This document shows positions 1 through 5,693 of a stretch of DNA of 5,694 bases, one piece after another. The stretch's first letter is position 1, and each line of letters begins with the position of its first letter. Source of the DNA: DATLFA01 sp039934635 (GTDB lineage: Bacteria > Actinomycetota > Acidimicrobiia > Acidimicrobiales > WLNW01); NCBI GenBank assembly GCA_039934635.1, contig JBDTLT010000309.1:1-5694 (forward strand), given 5' to 3'. The position numbers and the translations under genes are program-made. The notes under the pieces are model-generated. The model was not told where the DNA came from. It made no database searches and saw only the letters and a list, made by a program, of their open reading frames with translations.

Positions 1-2
1 GG

Positions 3-779
3 TCAGCCCCAGACCTTCCACTCGGCTTCGTCGTTTTCCCACAGATTCTCGAGCAAGATCTTGTCGCGCAACGTGTCCATGCACTGCCAAAAGCCAGAGT
101 GGTGAAACGCGCGCAACTCGCCGTCTTTGGCGAGATTCTCGAGCGGCTGGCGTTCCCAGAACGTGTCGTCGTCCGCGATGTAGTCGAAGATGCCGGGCTC
201 GAGAACGAAGAAGGCTCCGTTGATCCACCCTTCGCCGGACTGGGGTTTTTCGTCGAATTCGAGCACGACGTCGCCGTCGAGCACCATGTGGCCGAAACGC
301 GCCGGCGGGCGCACGACGGTCATCGTCGCCAACTTGCCGTGCGAGCGATGAAACGCCAACAGCTTTTCCAGATCGACGTTGGACACGCCGTCGCCGTAGG
401 TCAACATGAACGTCTCGTCGCCGAGATGCGGCCGCAGGCGCTTGACCCGACCGCCGGTCATCGTCGAAAAGCCGGTGTCGATGAGATGCACTGTCCAGTT
501 TTCCTGGTCACCGGCGGGTTCGAGCCATTCGACGCGGCCTTGGCTCAGGGAAACCGTCAGGTTCTTTTCGAGATGGGCGTATTCGGTGAAGTAGCGCTTG
601 ATGAACTCACCCTTGTAGCCGAGCGCGATGGTGAAGTCATCGAAACCGAAGTGCGAGTAGTGCTTCATGATGTGCCACAAGATCGGACGACCACCGATTT
701 CGACCATCGGCTTCGGACGGACCTCGGTCTCTTCGGCGAGGCGAGTACCGAGCCCGCCGGCGAGAATGGCAACTTTCAT
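3..779 (-). CDS. rfbF: Glucose-1-phosphate cytidylyltransferase
   Basis: This 258-residue protein should catalyse CTP + glucose 1-phosphate to CDP-glucose + PPi in the cytosol, the first step towards CDP-linked deoxyhexoses used in surface polysaccharides. It shows the sugar-nucleotidyltransferase signature at residues 7-14 (AGGLGTRL), followed by EET and the substrate-loop motif PKPMVEIGG (residues 22-30) and WHIM. Further on are the family-typical TYGDGV, the FDEKP motif, NGAFFVL and the C-terminal GFWQCMDTLRDK. From memory these match the Salmonella RfbF type closely, and the length (about 257 in the family) fits. The frame is open upstream to 962, but the signature starts immediately after the ATG at 779, and an AAGGGAG ribosome site lies 6 bases ahead of it, so I use that start. 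The gene is complete, with its TGA at the window edge. A CDP-glucose 4,6-dehydratase would be expected just outside the window. Assignment to this family is very likely; the final sugar is unknown. Confidence 0.95.
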   Translation of the reverse strand: MKVAILAGGLGTRLAEETEVRPKPMVEIGGRPILWHIMKHYSHFGFDDFTIALGYKGEFIKRYFTEYAHLEKNLTVSLSQGRVEWLEPAGDQENWTVHLIDTGFSTMTGGRVKRLRPHLGDETFMLTYGDGVSNVDLEKLLAFHRSHGKLATMTVVRPPARFGHMVLDGDVVLEFDEKPQSGEGWINGAFFVLEPGIFDYIADDDTFWERQPLENLAKDGELRAFHHSGFWQCMDTLRDKILLENLWENDEAEWKVWG

Positions 780-1007
780 GAACGACTCCCTTGATGGCCG
801 GTCGGACGGAGCTCGGGTGGGTGGCTGCCCGCCGAACGTCGCAACAGCGCATCGGTCGAAGCCCGTGCCGCGACCGGGACAACCAACTTTACCGCACGAG
901 CGCGGAATGAAATAGGTCAAGGCGCCCTGAATTACTCCCAAAAAAGGACCACCGAGGTTCATCTAACAGGCGCGATCGCCGTCCGCCGCGGTAACTTTCA
1001 GCGGTGT
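780..1007. other. Divergent intergenic region, rfbF / merR
   Basis: This gap of about 230 bases between two divergent genes must hold both promoters, but I cannot place either firmly. On the minus strand a TTGACC hexamer (915-920) resembles a -35 box, yet no TATAAT-like box lies 16-18 bases downstream; the nearest, TAAAGT (886-891), gives a 23-base spacer. On the plus side I found no convincing pair, and no long-spacer dyad of the kind MerR regulators bind. A run of six A (941-946) is the only strikingly AT-rich patch. No small gene with a ribosome site and coding-like third positions was seen. Confidence 0.4.
786..792 (-). promoter_or_regulatory. Ribosome binding site of rfbF
   Basis: On the minus strand AAGGGAG stands 6 bases upstream of the ATG at 779. 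It decides the rfbF start against the much longer open frame that reaches 962; the 61 extra residues of that frame resemble nothing in the family. Confidence 0.75.
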
Positions 1008-1011
1008 GAGG
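1008..1011 (+). promoter_or_regulatory. Ribosome binding site of the merR-family gene
   Basis: GAGG lies 5 bases ahead of the ATG at 1017. It supports that start over the overlapping GTG at 1011. It also supports it over the internal ATG at 1164, directly before the MerR helix-turn-helix, which has no purine-rich site upstream. Confidence 0.55.
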
Positions 1012-1016
1012 TGGCA

Positions 1017-1538
1017 ATGACAGAACCGACGCCCAAGCGGCACTTCACGCGCGCCCCGTGCAGCTCGTGCGGTGGCGTCGATGGCGAGTTCGCTCCCTCC
1101 GGCCGCCACGTCACGTGTGAGGCCGCCGTCGACATACCAACCGCCGTCGACAGCGAACCGTTGATGCAGATCGGTGCAGTCGCTCAATTGGTGACCCTCT
1201 CGCTGCGGACCGTTCGCCACTACGAGGATGCCGGGCTCGTGCGTCCGACCGCCCGCACCGTCGGGGGCTTCCGCCTGTACGACCACGACACGATCACCCG
1301 GCTACTGCTCATCAAGCAGATGAAGCCGCTCGGCTTCACTCTCGAAGAGATGCGGCTGTTGATCGAAACCCGCGACCGCCTCAACGACCCCGAGCTCGAT
1401 CCCGACGAACGCACCGACCTGCGTGAGCGCGTGGCGCTCTTCTCTGTCGCGGCCACCGAAAAGGTCCGCGAACTTCGCGAGCAGCTCGCCACCGCCGAAG
1501 CGTTCGCGGCCACGCTGCAACAAGACATCGAAGCCTGA
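1017..1538 (+). CDS. MerR-family regulator with Cys-rich N-terminal extension
   Basis: This 173-residue protein is a DNA-binding regulator of the MerR family. The winged helix-turn-helix starts at about residue 50 (MQIGAVAQ), continues through RTVRHYEDAGLV (64-75) and ends in the wing GGFRLYD (83-89), all typical of the family. A dimerisation helix rich in Glu, Arg and Leu follows at about 136-171. The C-terminal part contains no Cys, so it does not look like a metal- or SoxR-type sensor domain there. Unusually, about 49 residues precede the domain, with Cys15, Cys18, His31 and Cys34 in a C-x2-C-x12-H-x2-C arrangement that could bind zinc. Third codon positions in the extension are mostly G or C, as in the rest of the gene, which argues that it is translated. 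The alternative is a start at 1164 giving a normal short MerR protein. Effector and targets are unknown; it lies divergent from rfbF and convergent with the next gene. Confidence 0.85.
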   Translation: MTEPTPKRHFTRAPCSSCGGVDGEFAPSGRHVTCEAAVDIPTAVDSEPLMQIGAVAQLVTLSLRTVRHYEDAGLVRPTARTVGGFRLYDHDTITRLLLIKQMKPLGFTLEEMRLLIETRDRLNDPELDPDERTDLRERVALFSVAATEKVRELREQLATAEAFAATLQQDIEA

Positions 1539-1564
1539 CGGCGCGCCGGGCTACGGTCGCTCGC

Positions 1565-1915
1565 TCACCATTCGGGACGCTTGTAGACCGGCTGCATCGT
1601 CGGCGCATCGCGGCCGGATTCGGTCGCGCCGTCGCCGCGTCGTTCGACGTAGAACGTCCACGTCTGGCCGTCCCACCATCGGGCGTCCCACCGTCCACAC
1701 GGATCGGGTTTCCATCCCTCGGCGCGGTCATGAGGATCGTGCGGAAGGATCATCGGACGTTTCAGGATCGCAATGATAGTTTTTCCGGAAACAGGGTGAG
1801 CGGAGGCGAGCCCGGCGAGCTCCCAGCCGTAGCAGCCCAGGTCTTCGATGGCAGCCGGCAAACTCGCCGTGTTGTCCACCCCGACCGAGATCTCCTTGTG
1901 TTCCCACCGCTCCAT
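1565..1915 (-). CDS. Small DUF4177-like / DUF2510-like protein
   Basis: This is a 116-residue protein of unknown function. Residues 1-53 (WEHKEI, then LPAAIEDLGCYGWELAGL and an IIAILKRP strand) resemble the small DUF4177 fold, in which a strand, a helix ending in GWEL and further strands are typical. Residues 67-90 (GWKPDP, RWWDGQTWTFYV) match the DUF2510 consensus with its conserved Trp, DP and RWWDG-x-x-W. DUF2510 is common in actinobacteria, usually at the end of a membrane protein, but here there is no transmembrane helix or signal peptide, so the product should be cytosolic. The ATG at 1915 follows a GAGGGAG ribosome site by 6 bases. The gene lies 95 bases beyond apbE on the same strand and could be read through from that operon or have its own promoter. 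It ends 26 bases from the convergent merR stop. That the gene is real is fairly certain; both domain names are from memory of consensus patterns. Confidence 0.8.
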   Translation of the reverse strand: MERWEHKEISVGVDNTASLPAAIEDLGCYGWELAGLASAHPVSGKTIIAILKRPMILPHDPHDRAEGWKPDPCGRWDARWWDGQTWTFYVERRGDGATESGRDAPTMQPVYKRPEW

Positions 1916-2010
1916 CGTGCACTCCCTCGATCGGTGGCTTGCGCAATGGTACTCGGCGCTCTCCCACCACTGTCTGAGTCCGGTGCCGCAACTGTGACTA
2001 CATCTTGTCG

Positions 2011-2784
2011 TCAGTCATTGACGATCAGCCGCTCGAATTCCGATGATGCCCAGTACTCACCACCATGGGTGATGGCCAGCGCGTCGTAGCCATCGTGCTG
2101 CGCGACCCATTCGACACCGTCGCGTCCCATCACAAATGCCGCGGTTGCAAACGCGTCGACCCATGCCAACCGAGGACCTACGACAGTGATCGACGCAATT
2201 GGTTCGCTTTGCGCGACGATCGGCGCCCTCCAGATATGGTCGCCGCGCTCGTAAGTGGCCGACGTGGCGACCGCACAATGGTCGACGTCGATGACGATCG
2301 CGACTGCGAGCGGATCGTTGGGGTCGCGCACTGCCGCGCGCCAAGGCCGCGAAGGTTCGGGACGGCCGCTCGCCACAAGGTCGCCGCCGACGTTGACACA
2401 CCAGTTGCGCAGACCGGCGGCGGAGAGCAACGTCGCGGCGCGCTCGGTAGCCCACCCCTTGACGTAGCCCGAAGGATCGATCGAATCAGGCGCTTCGGGA
2501 GGATGTATTCGAAACGTCCCGCCGCTGTCGCTTTCGAGCCACGCGCACGCGACGAGTACGTCGCGCACTTCGGGCGACGACCGCGCCACATCGAGGTCGC
2601 CCCGATTGATTCGACTGATCTCGCTCGACCACCGATAGGTGGAGAACATTTCTTCGAGCCGCTCGAGTTCGGCGATCAGCGTGTCTATCGCACGGTCGGC
2701 CACCGCGGGAGCCACGTCGTCGGAGACGTCGACGGTCGCGACAGTGCCCATCGTCTCGAACACACGGTGCGCAGCGAGCACCAT
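2011..2784 (-). CDS. apbE: FAD:protein FMN transferase (ApbE, short form)
   Basis: This 257-residue enzyme should transfer FMN from FAD to a Thr of a partner protein through a phosphoester bond, with Mg2+ and release of AMP. Family motifs occur in order: FETMGT (9-14), FSTYRWSSEISRIN (47-60), DPSGYVKGWA (103-112), the VNVGGDLVASG stretch (130-140), ATSATYERGDHI (173-184) and WVDAFATAAFVMG (208-220). Asp210 and Thr214 correspond to the known metal-site residues of ApbE. The usual TSG motif reads TSA here. There is no signal peptide or lipobox, unlike the roughly 330-residue periplasmic lipoproteins of the family. The gene starts 7 bases after the FMN-bind gene without a clear ribosome site of its own, so it is probably translationally coupled; that neighbour is its obvious substrate. 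Family assignment is very likely. Confidence 0.92.
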   Translation of the reverse strand: MVLAAHRVFETMGTVATVDVSDDVAPAVADRAIDTLIAELERLEEMFSTYRWSSEISRINRGDLDVARSSPEVRDVLVACAWLESDSGGTFRIHPPEAPDSIDPSGYVKGWATERAATLLSAAGLRNWCVNVGGDLVASGRPEPSRPWRAAVRDPNDPLAVAIVIDVDHCAVATSATYERGDHIWRAPIVAQSEPIASITVVGPRLAWVDAFATAAFVMGRDGVEWVAQHDGYDALAITHGGEYWASSEFERLIVND

Positions 2785-2791
2785 TCGACGG

Positions 2792-3349
2792 CTACTTCGC
2801 CGCGTTCAGGATCGCTTGCAACGACGTGCGATACCCGTCGGATGTGACCGTGGCGCCGCTGACCGTATCGAACGCGGCACCTTGCGCGACCAGCACACGC
2901 TGGCGCAAGATCGGCACGGCGCGGCTGTTGATGGCCGTGCTGCGAGTGTGACTCGAGGGCACGACCACCGCCCGCACATCGCAGATCTTGCCCTGTGAGA
3001 TGACGGCGGCCACTTGCACCGGCCCCCATCGCGTCTGCACCACGGGCCCGAGTGTCTCGACACCGGTACAGGCGGCGGGCGCCGCGGGGGCAGTGGTCGG
3101 AGGCGGCGTCGCGGTCGACGGACGAGTCGTCGATGGAGCGGCAGGTGTGGGTGCGCCGGGCGACGGCCTCGAGGTCGAAGGAGCGGTAGGCCTAGGCGCG
3201 GCAGTCGACGGAGCGGCCGCGGTATTCGTCGACGCCGTGCTCTCTGTGCCGATCGTCAGTGCCTCGGTGTGGTCGAAGCGCGCGAGCAGGGCGCCGCCCG
3301 TGCCGGCGAGCACGAGTGCGGGCAGTCCCCGACGCAAGAGCGAGGCCAT
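2792..3349 (-). CDS. Exported FMN-bind domain protein, flavinylation substrate
   Basis: This 185-residue protein is a covalent FMN carrier acting outside the membrane. Residues 1-24 look like a signal or uncleaved anchor: two Arg (6-7) followed by a hydrophobic stretch GLPALVLAG and ALLA. The Arg pair loosely recalls a Tat motif. Residues 40-92 form a linker of Pro, Ala, Thr and Ser with recurring APST units, suited to spanning the wall. Residues 94-185 form the FMN_bind domain, including WGPVQVAAVI, the ICDV strand and the flavinylation motif DTVSGATVTS (161-170), in which Thr167 should carry FMN. Cys94 and Cys123 could form a disulfide. The start codon shares one base with the stop of the reductase gene (TGATG), and apbE follows directly, so reductase, carrier and maturase form one unit. 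It probably takes electrons from the reductase hemes; the acceptor is unknown. Confidence 0.9.
   Translation of the reverse strand: MASLLRRGLPALVLAGTGGALLARFDHTEALTIGTESTASTNTAAAPSTAAPRPTAPSTSRPSPGAPTPAAPSTTRPSTATPPPTTAPAAPAACTGVETLGPVVQTRWGPVQVAAVISQGKICDVRAVVVPSSHTRSTAINSRAVPILRQRVLVAQGAAFDTVSGATVTSDGYRTSLQAILNAAK
3110..3216 (-). repeat. Degenerate repeats coding the APST-rich linker
   Basis: Within the FMN-bind gene the plus strand shows GTCGAYGGA-like units at 3114-3122, 3129-3141, 3174-3186 and 3204-3216; the last three read GTCGANGGAGCGG with one variable base. In the coding direction they give APST followed by Ala, Ser or Thr. The spacing is irregular, so this is low-complexity linker sequence open to slippage rather than a true tandem array. 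Confidence 0.55.
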
Positions 3350-4767
3350 CAGTACCAGAACCTTTCGCAGTGGACCCGCGTCGCGGCTACACCAGCGCCG
3401 ACCAATCCTTTGCGAGTGGATTGCAGCATCGACTCCGGCCCGCAGACGTATGCCTCTCGTTCCGCGATGTCGGGTAGCACACTGCGCAGTTGGTCCGCGC
3501 TGAACGGATCGTCGACCGCGAGTTGCAGGCGTGTTCCGACGAGCGTGCGCACCGAACCACCGCGCGCCGCGGCGAGCTCTTTCAACTCGCTCAGGTGGAC
3601 GAGGTCGTCGTTCTTGCGCGCTCGGAAGAGAACGACGGGCGCCGCGGTCGCGTCCAATGTTTCGAGAATCGCCCGCAACGGCGCGATTCCGATACCCGCG
3701 CCGATGAGCACCACCTTGCGTCCTGGTTCACGACTCGATGCGGTGAAGCGACCGTACGGTCCTTCGACCGCGACCCGGGTACCGACGGCAAGTGACGACG
3801 TCATCACCTCGGTGGCATCGCCGAGTTGCTTCACCGTGAATCGCATCGATTTGTCCGTGGGAGCGGCCGAAAGTGAGAACGGGTGCGTCTGCCACCACAT
3901 TCCCGGTTTGAGCACACGCAACATGAAGAACTGTCCGGCCTCGGCGCGGATGTGCGCGAGCTGCGGGCCACCAAGGTAGAGCGACACTGTGTCGGGCGAT
4001 TCGGGGACCACTGCATCGACGCGTAGGCGCTGATATCCGATCGAACGAACGAGTCCCCCGATGCGTGACCACACGATGACGCCGACCACCGCCAGATGCA
4101 GTGCGATCCAATAGGCGCGAGCCAAGTGATCGCGCACGAGGTCGTTGCCCGCAGTGAGTTGGTGCCCGAAGGCCAACGCGACCGCGAAGTACGCGTTCAG
4201 ATGGATGAAGTACCACGTCTCGTACGACAACCGACGGCGCAATGCTCTCGTCGAGCTGAGCGCGATAACCACAAGCATTCCCGTGCCGATCGCGGCGGGC
4301 ACCATGAAGCGGTAGTGCGTGAGGAGTTCGCCGAGCTCGCGCACGAAGCCGATCTGGTCGACATCGGCGTACGCGACGACGCTCAAGATCGTGTGCAGCA
4401 CCGCGAGGATGGTGAACGAGCCACCGAGCCGGCGGTGCCATCCGAGCGCTCGATCGAGGCCGACGCGCCGCTCGAGCATCGCTGGTCGCGCCGCGATCGT
4501 GATGCCGGCCAACGCCAGCAGCGAGGCATACAACCCGGTGAGTTGCGCGAAGCCGACGAAGAGACCCGCGCGGCCACCGGAGATCTCGCCCCACCCGCCG
4601 TGGCCGAGCCACATCGCGAAGACCACGGCGAGGTTGACGACGAAGACGATGACGAGGTCGGGCCCACGCCAGCGCGTCGCGACCGACGGCGAAGGCGACG
4701 AGTGGCCGGGCGCCCGCGATCGACCACCGACGGGCGAACTGTAGGGAGGGAGGTCGGTGATCGCCAT
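3349..4767 (-). CDS. Ferric-reductase-like b-type flavocytochrome, FNR type
   Basis: This 472-residue integral membrane oxidoreductase should pass electrons from cytosolic NAD(P)H through FAD to two b hemes and on to an outside acceptor. Residues 1-35 are a Ser/Pro-rich cytosolic tail. Six hydrophobic helices lie at about 37-54, 66-93, 114-133, 153-171, 185-203 and 218-236. His111/His125 and His189/His202 form two pairs spaced 14 and 13, as expected for bis-His hemes of the ferric reductase / NOX domain. The C-terminal half is an FAD/NAD(P)H reductase: HPFSLS (295-300, FAD), VEGPYG (334-339), GAGIGIAPLR (356-365, nucleotide) and VCGPESM (441-447), ending CERFWY. There is no ferredoxin domain. 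The frame is open up to 4878, but that part has many A/T third positions and overlaps the SDR start. I therefore choose 4767, although its ribosome site (GGCGG, very close) is poor. It is the first gene of the operon with the FMN-bind gene and apbE. Confidence 0.9.
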   Translation of the reverse strand: MAITDLPPYSSPVGGRSRAPGHSSPSPSVATRWRGPDLVIVFVVNLAVVFAMWLGHGGWGEISGGRAGLFVGFAQLTGLYASLLALAGITIAARPAMLERRVGLDRALGWHRRLGGSFTILAVLHTILSVVAYADVDQIGFVRELGELLTHYRFMVPAAIGTGMLVVIALSSTRALRRRLSYETWYFIHLNAYFAVALAFGHQLTAGNDLVRDHLARAYWIALHLAVVGVIVWSRIGGLVRSIGYQRLRVDAVVPESPDTVSLYLGGPQLAHIRAEAGQFFMLRVLKPGMWWQTHPFSLSAAPTDKSMRFTVKQLGDATEVMTSSLAVGTRVAVEGPYGRFTASSREPGRKVVLIGAGIGIAPLRAILETLDATAAPVVLFRARKNDDLVHLSELKELAAARGGSVRTLVGTRLQLAVDDPFSADQLRSVLPDIAEREAYVCGPESMLQSTRKGLVGAGVAATRVHCERFWY

Positions 4768-4787
4768 CTCCGCCAGAGCTTGACGCG

Positions 4788-4836
4788 TAGTGGTGAAATT
4801 TGGACGAAACTGCTGGTGAGAATCGGGTGAAAATCG
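4788..4836. promoter_or_regulatory. 11-bp direct repeats, candidate response-regulator operator
   Basis: Two nearly identical 11-mers lie head to tail: ggtgagaatcg (4815-4825) and ggtgaaaatcg (4826-4836), with one mismatch. A further ggtgaaatt starts at 4792, 23 bases before the first, and a degenerate gacgaaact at 4803 falls 11 bases after that copy. Read on the minus strand, the units centre on TTCACC or CTCACC at an 11-base period, like the direct-repeat PHO box bound by PhoP in Streptomyces (GTTCACC core). They fill most of the gap between the divergent reductase operon and SDR gene, where an activator or repressor of either would sit. The repeats are plainly seen; the regulator is inferred. 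A TTGACG (4780-4785) on the plus strand has no matching -10 box, so core promoters remain unplaced. Confidence 0.4.
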
Positions 4837-4852
4837 CCCGACTCGCCCCCTC

Positions 4853-4860
4853 GAGGAGGA
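4853..4860 (+). promoter_or_regulatory. Strong Shine-Dalgarno of the SDR gene
   Basis: GAGGAGGA is close to the full anti-16S complement and ends 5 bases before the GTG at 4866. It fixes that GTG as the start, against an in-frame ATG at 4800 that would begin inside the direct repeats. Confidence 0.85.
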
Positions 4861-4865
4861 CCTCC

Positions 4866-5693
4866 GTGGCGACGGCAATCGATCTGCAGGGCAACACCGC
4901 TCTGGTGGTGGGCGGTGGCGGCGGCGGTATCGGCACCGCGATGGTCGAAACCTTGGCTCGCGCCGGAGCCGATGTGGGCGTGATCACCTACATGGCAGAG
5001 CACGCGAGCGATTCCAAGGCCCGCATCGAGACGAGCGGGCGCCGTTGCGCGATTGCGGTAGCCGACGTCACCGACGAGGGCGCGCTGGTGCGCGCCATCG
5101 AGGAGATCACGCAGTCGCTCGGCCGCGTGCGCTATCTGGTCAACGTCGTCGGCGGCGCCCTCGTCGACGACTGGCACCGCACTGCCGAGTACGACCTCGG
5201 CGCCTTCGACCGCATCATCGCCCGCAACCTTCGTTATGCGGTCGCGTCGTGCCGTGAGGTCGCGCGACCTCTCCTCGAGGCGGGTGCGCCCGGCAGCATC
5301 GTCAACATCTCGTCGATCGCGGCGCGGGGCACACCCCTGTTGGCCGCCTACGGTGCGGCAAAAGCCGGCCTCGAATCGTTCAGCCGAACGATGGCGCTCG
5401 AATGGGGAGCGAGAGGCGTGCGCGTCAATCTCGTCGCGCCGGGCACGATCAAAACACCGCGCGCCGGGCAAGCCGACCTCGCGGACACGGCCGCGGCGAT
5501 GATCCCACTCGCGCGGCGCGGTGATCCGTCCGACATCGCCAACGCGGCGCTGTTCTTGTTGTCCGACCTCGCGGCGTACATCACGGGGCAGACGATTGCG
5601 GTCGATGGCGGCTCGTCGCTCGGTGGGCGCGGCGGCGATCGCCTCCCCGACTTCGTCACGAACCCCGCGGTGCGCGCTCGCTTCGGGAGCTGA
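4866..5693 (+). CDS. Classical SDR-family oxidoreductase
   Basis: This 275-residue cytosolic protein is a classical short-chain dehydrogenase/reductase related in layout to FabG-type 3-oxoacyl reductases; its substrate cannot be told from sequence. The Rossmann glycine motif at 16-23 is GGGGGGIG, with Gly where TGxxxGIG normally has Thr. The ADVTD adenine-site motif is at 66-70, NVVG at 93-96, the structural Asn at 121, and the catalytic Ser150, Tyr162 and Lys166 (YGAAK). APGTIKTP (191-198) and the C-terminal ITGQTIAVDGG are also typical. The end of the second strand reads VITYMAEHA without the acidic residue that marks NAD preference, so NADP use is possible but open. A tail of about 25 residues, rich in Gly at first, follows VDGG. 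The GTG start has a strong ribosome site. It is divergent from the flavocytochrome operon and shares its regulatory gap; no plus-strand partner is visible before the window ends. Confidence 0.93.
   Translation: MATAIDLQGNTALVVGGGGGGIGTAMVETLARAGADVGVITYMAEHASDSKARIETSGRRCAIAVADVTDEGALVRAIEEITQSLGRVRYLVNVVGGALVDDWHRTAEYDLGAFDRIIARNLRYAVASCREVARPLLEAGAPGSIVNISSIAARGTPLLAAYGAAKAGLESFSRTMALEWGARGVRVNLVAPGTIKTPRAGQADLADTAAAMIPLARRGDPSDIANAALFLLSDLAAYITGQTIAVDGGSSLGGRGGDRLPDFVTNPAVRARFGS

Noticed and set aside
780..962. N-terminal extension of rfbF to an ATG at 962
   Set aside because: The nucleotidyltransferase signature starts at the ATG at 779, which has a good ribosome site; the extension matches nothing in the family.
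1539..1548. Perfect palindrome CGGCGCGCCG just after the merR stop, as a terminator
   Set aside because: It has no loop and no T-run on either strand, so it cannot be called a terminator.
1995..2017. TGACT / AGTCA inverted repeat around the apbE stop as a terminator hairpin
   Set aside because: A 5-bp stem with a 13-base loop and no T-tract is too weak.
2065..2847. 260-residue open frame on the plus strand opposite apbE
   Set aside because: Its product is low-complexity Arg-rich sequence without a family motif, while the minus strand gives every ApbE motif in order.
3014..3979. Long open frame on the plus strand opposite the FMN-bind and reductase genes
   Set aside because: It is Arg/Pro/Ser-rich with no recognisable domain and lies antisense to two genes with clear motifs; such frames are expected opposite high-GC genes.
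4768..4878. N-terminal extension of the reductase to an ATG at 4878
   Set aside because: Third positions lose the G/C bias, it covers the direct repeats and overlaps the SDR start and ribosome site.
4383..5471. Open frame on the minus strand running through the SDR gene and the reductase start
   Set aside because: It is a shadow of the SDR codons; the SDR reading has a strong ribosome site and complete catalytic residues.
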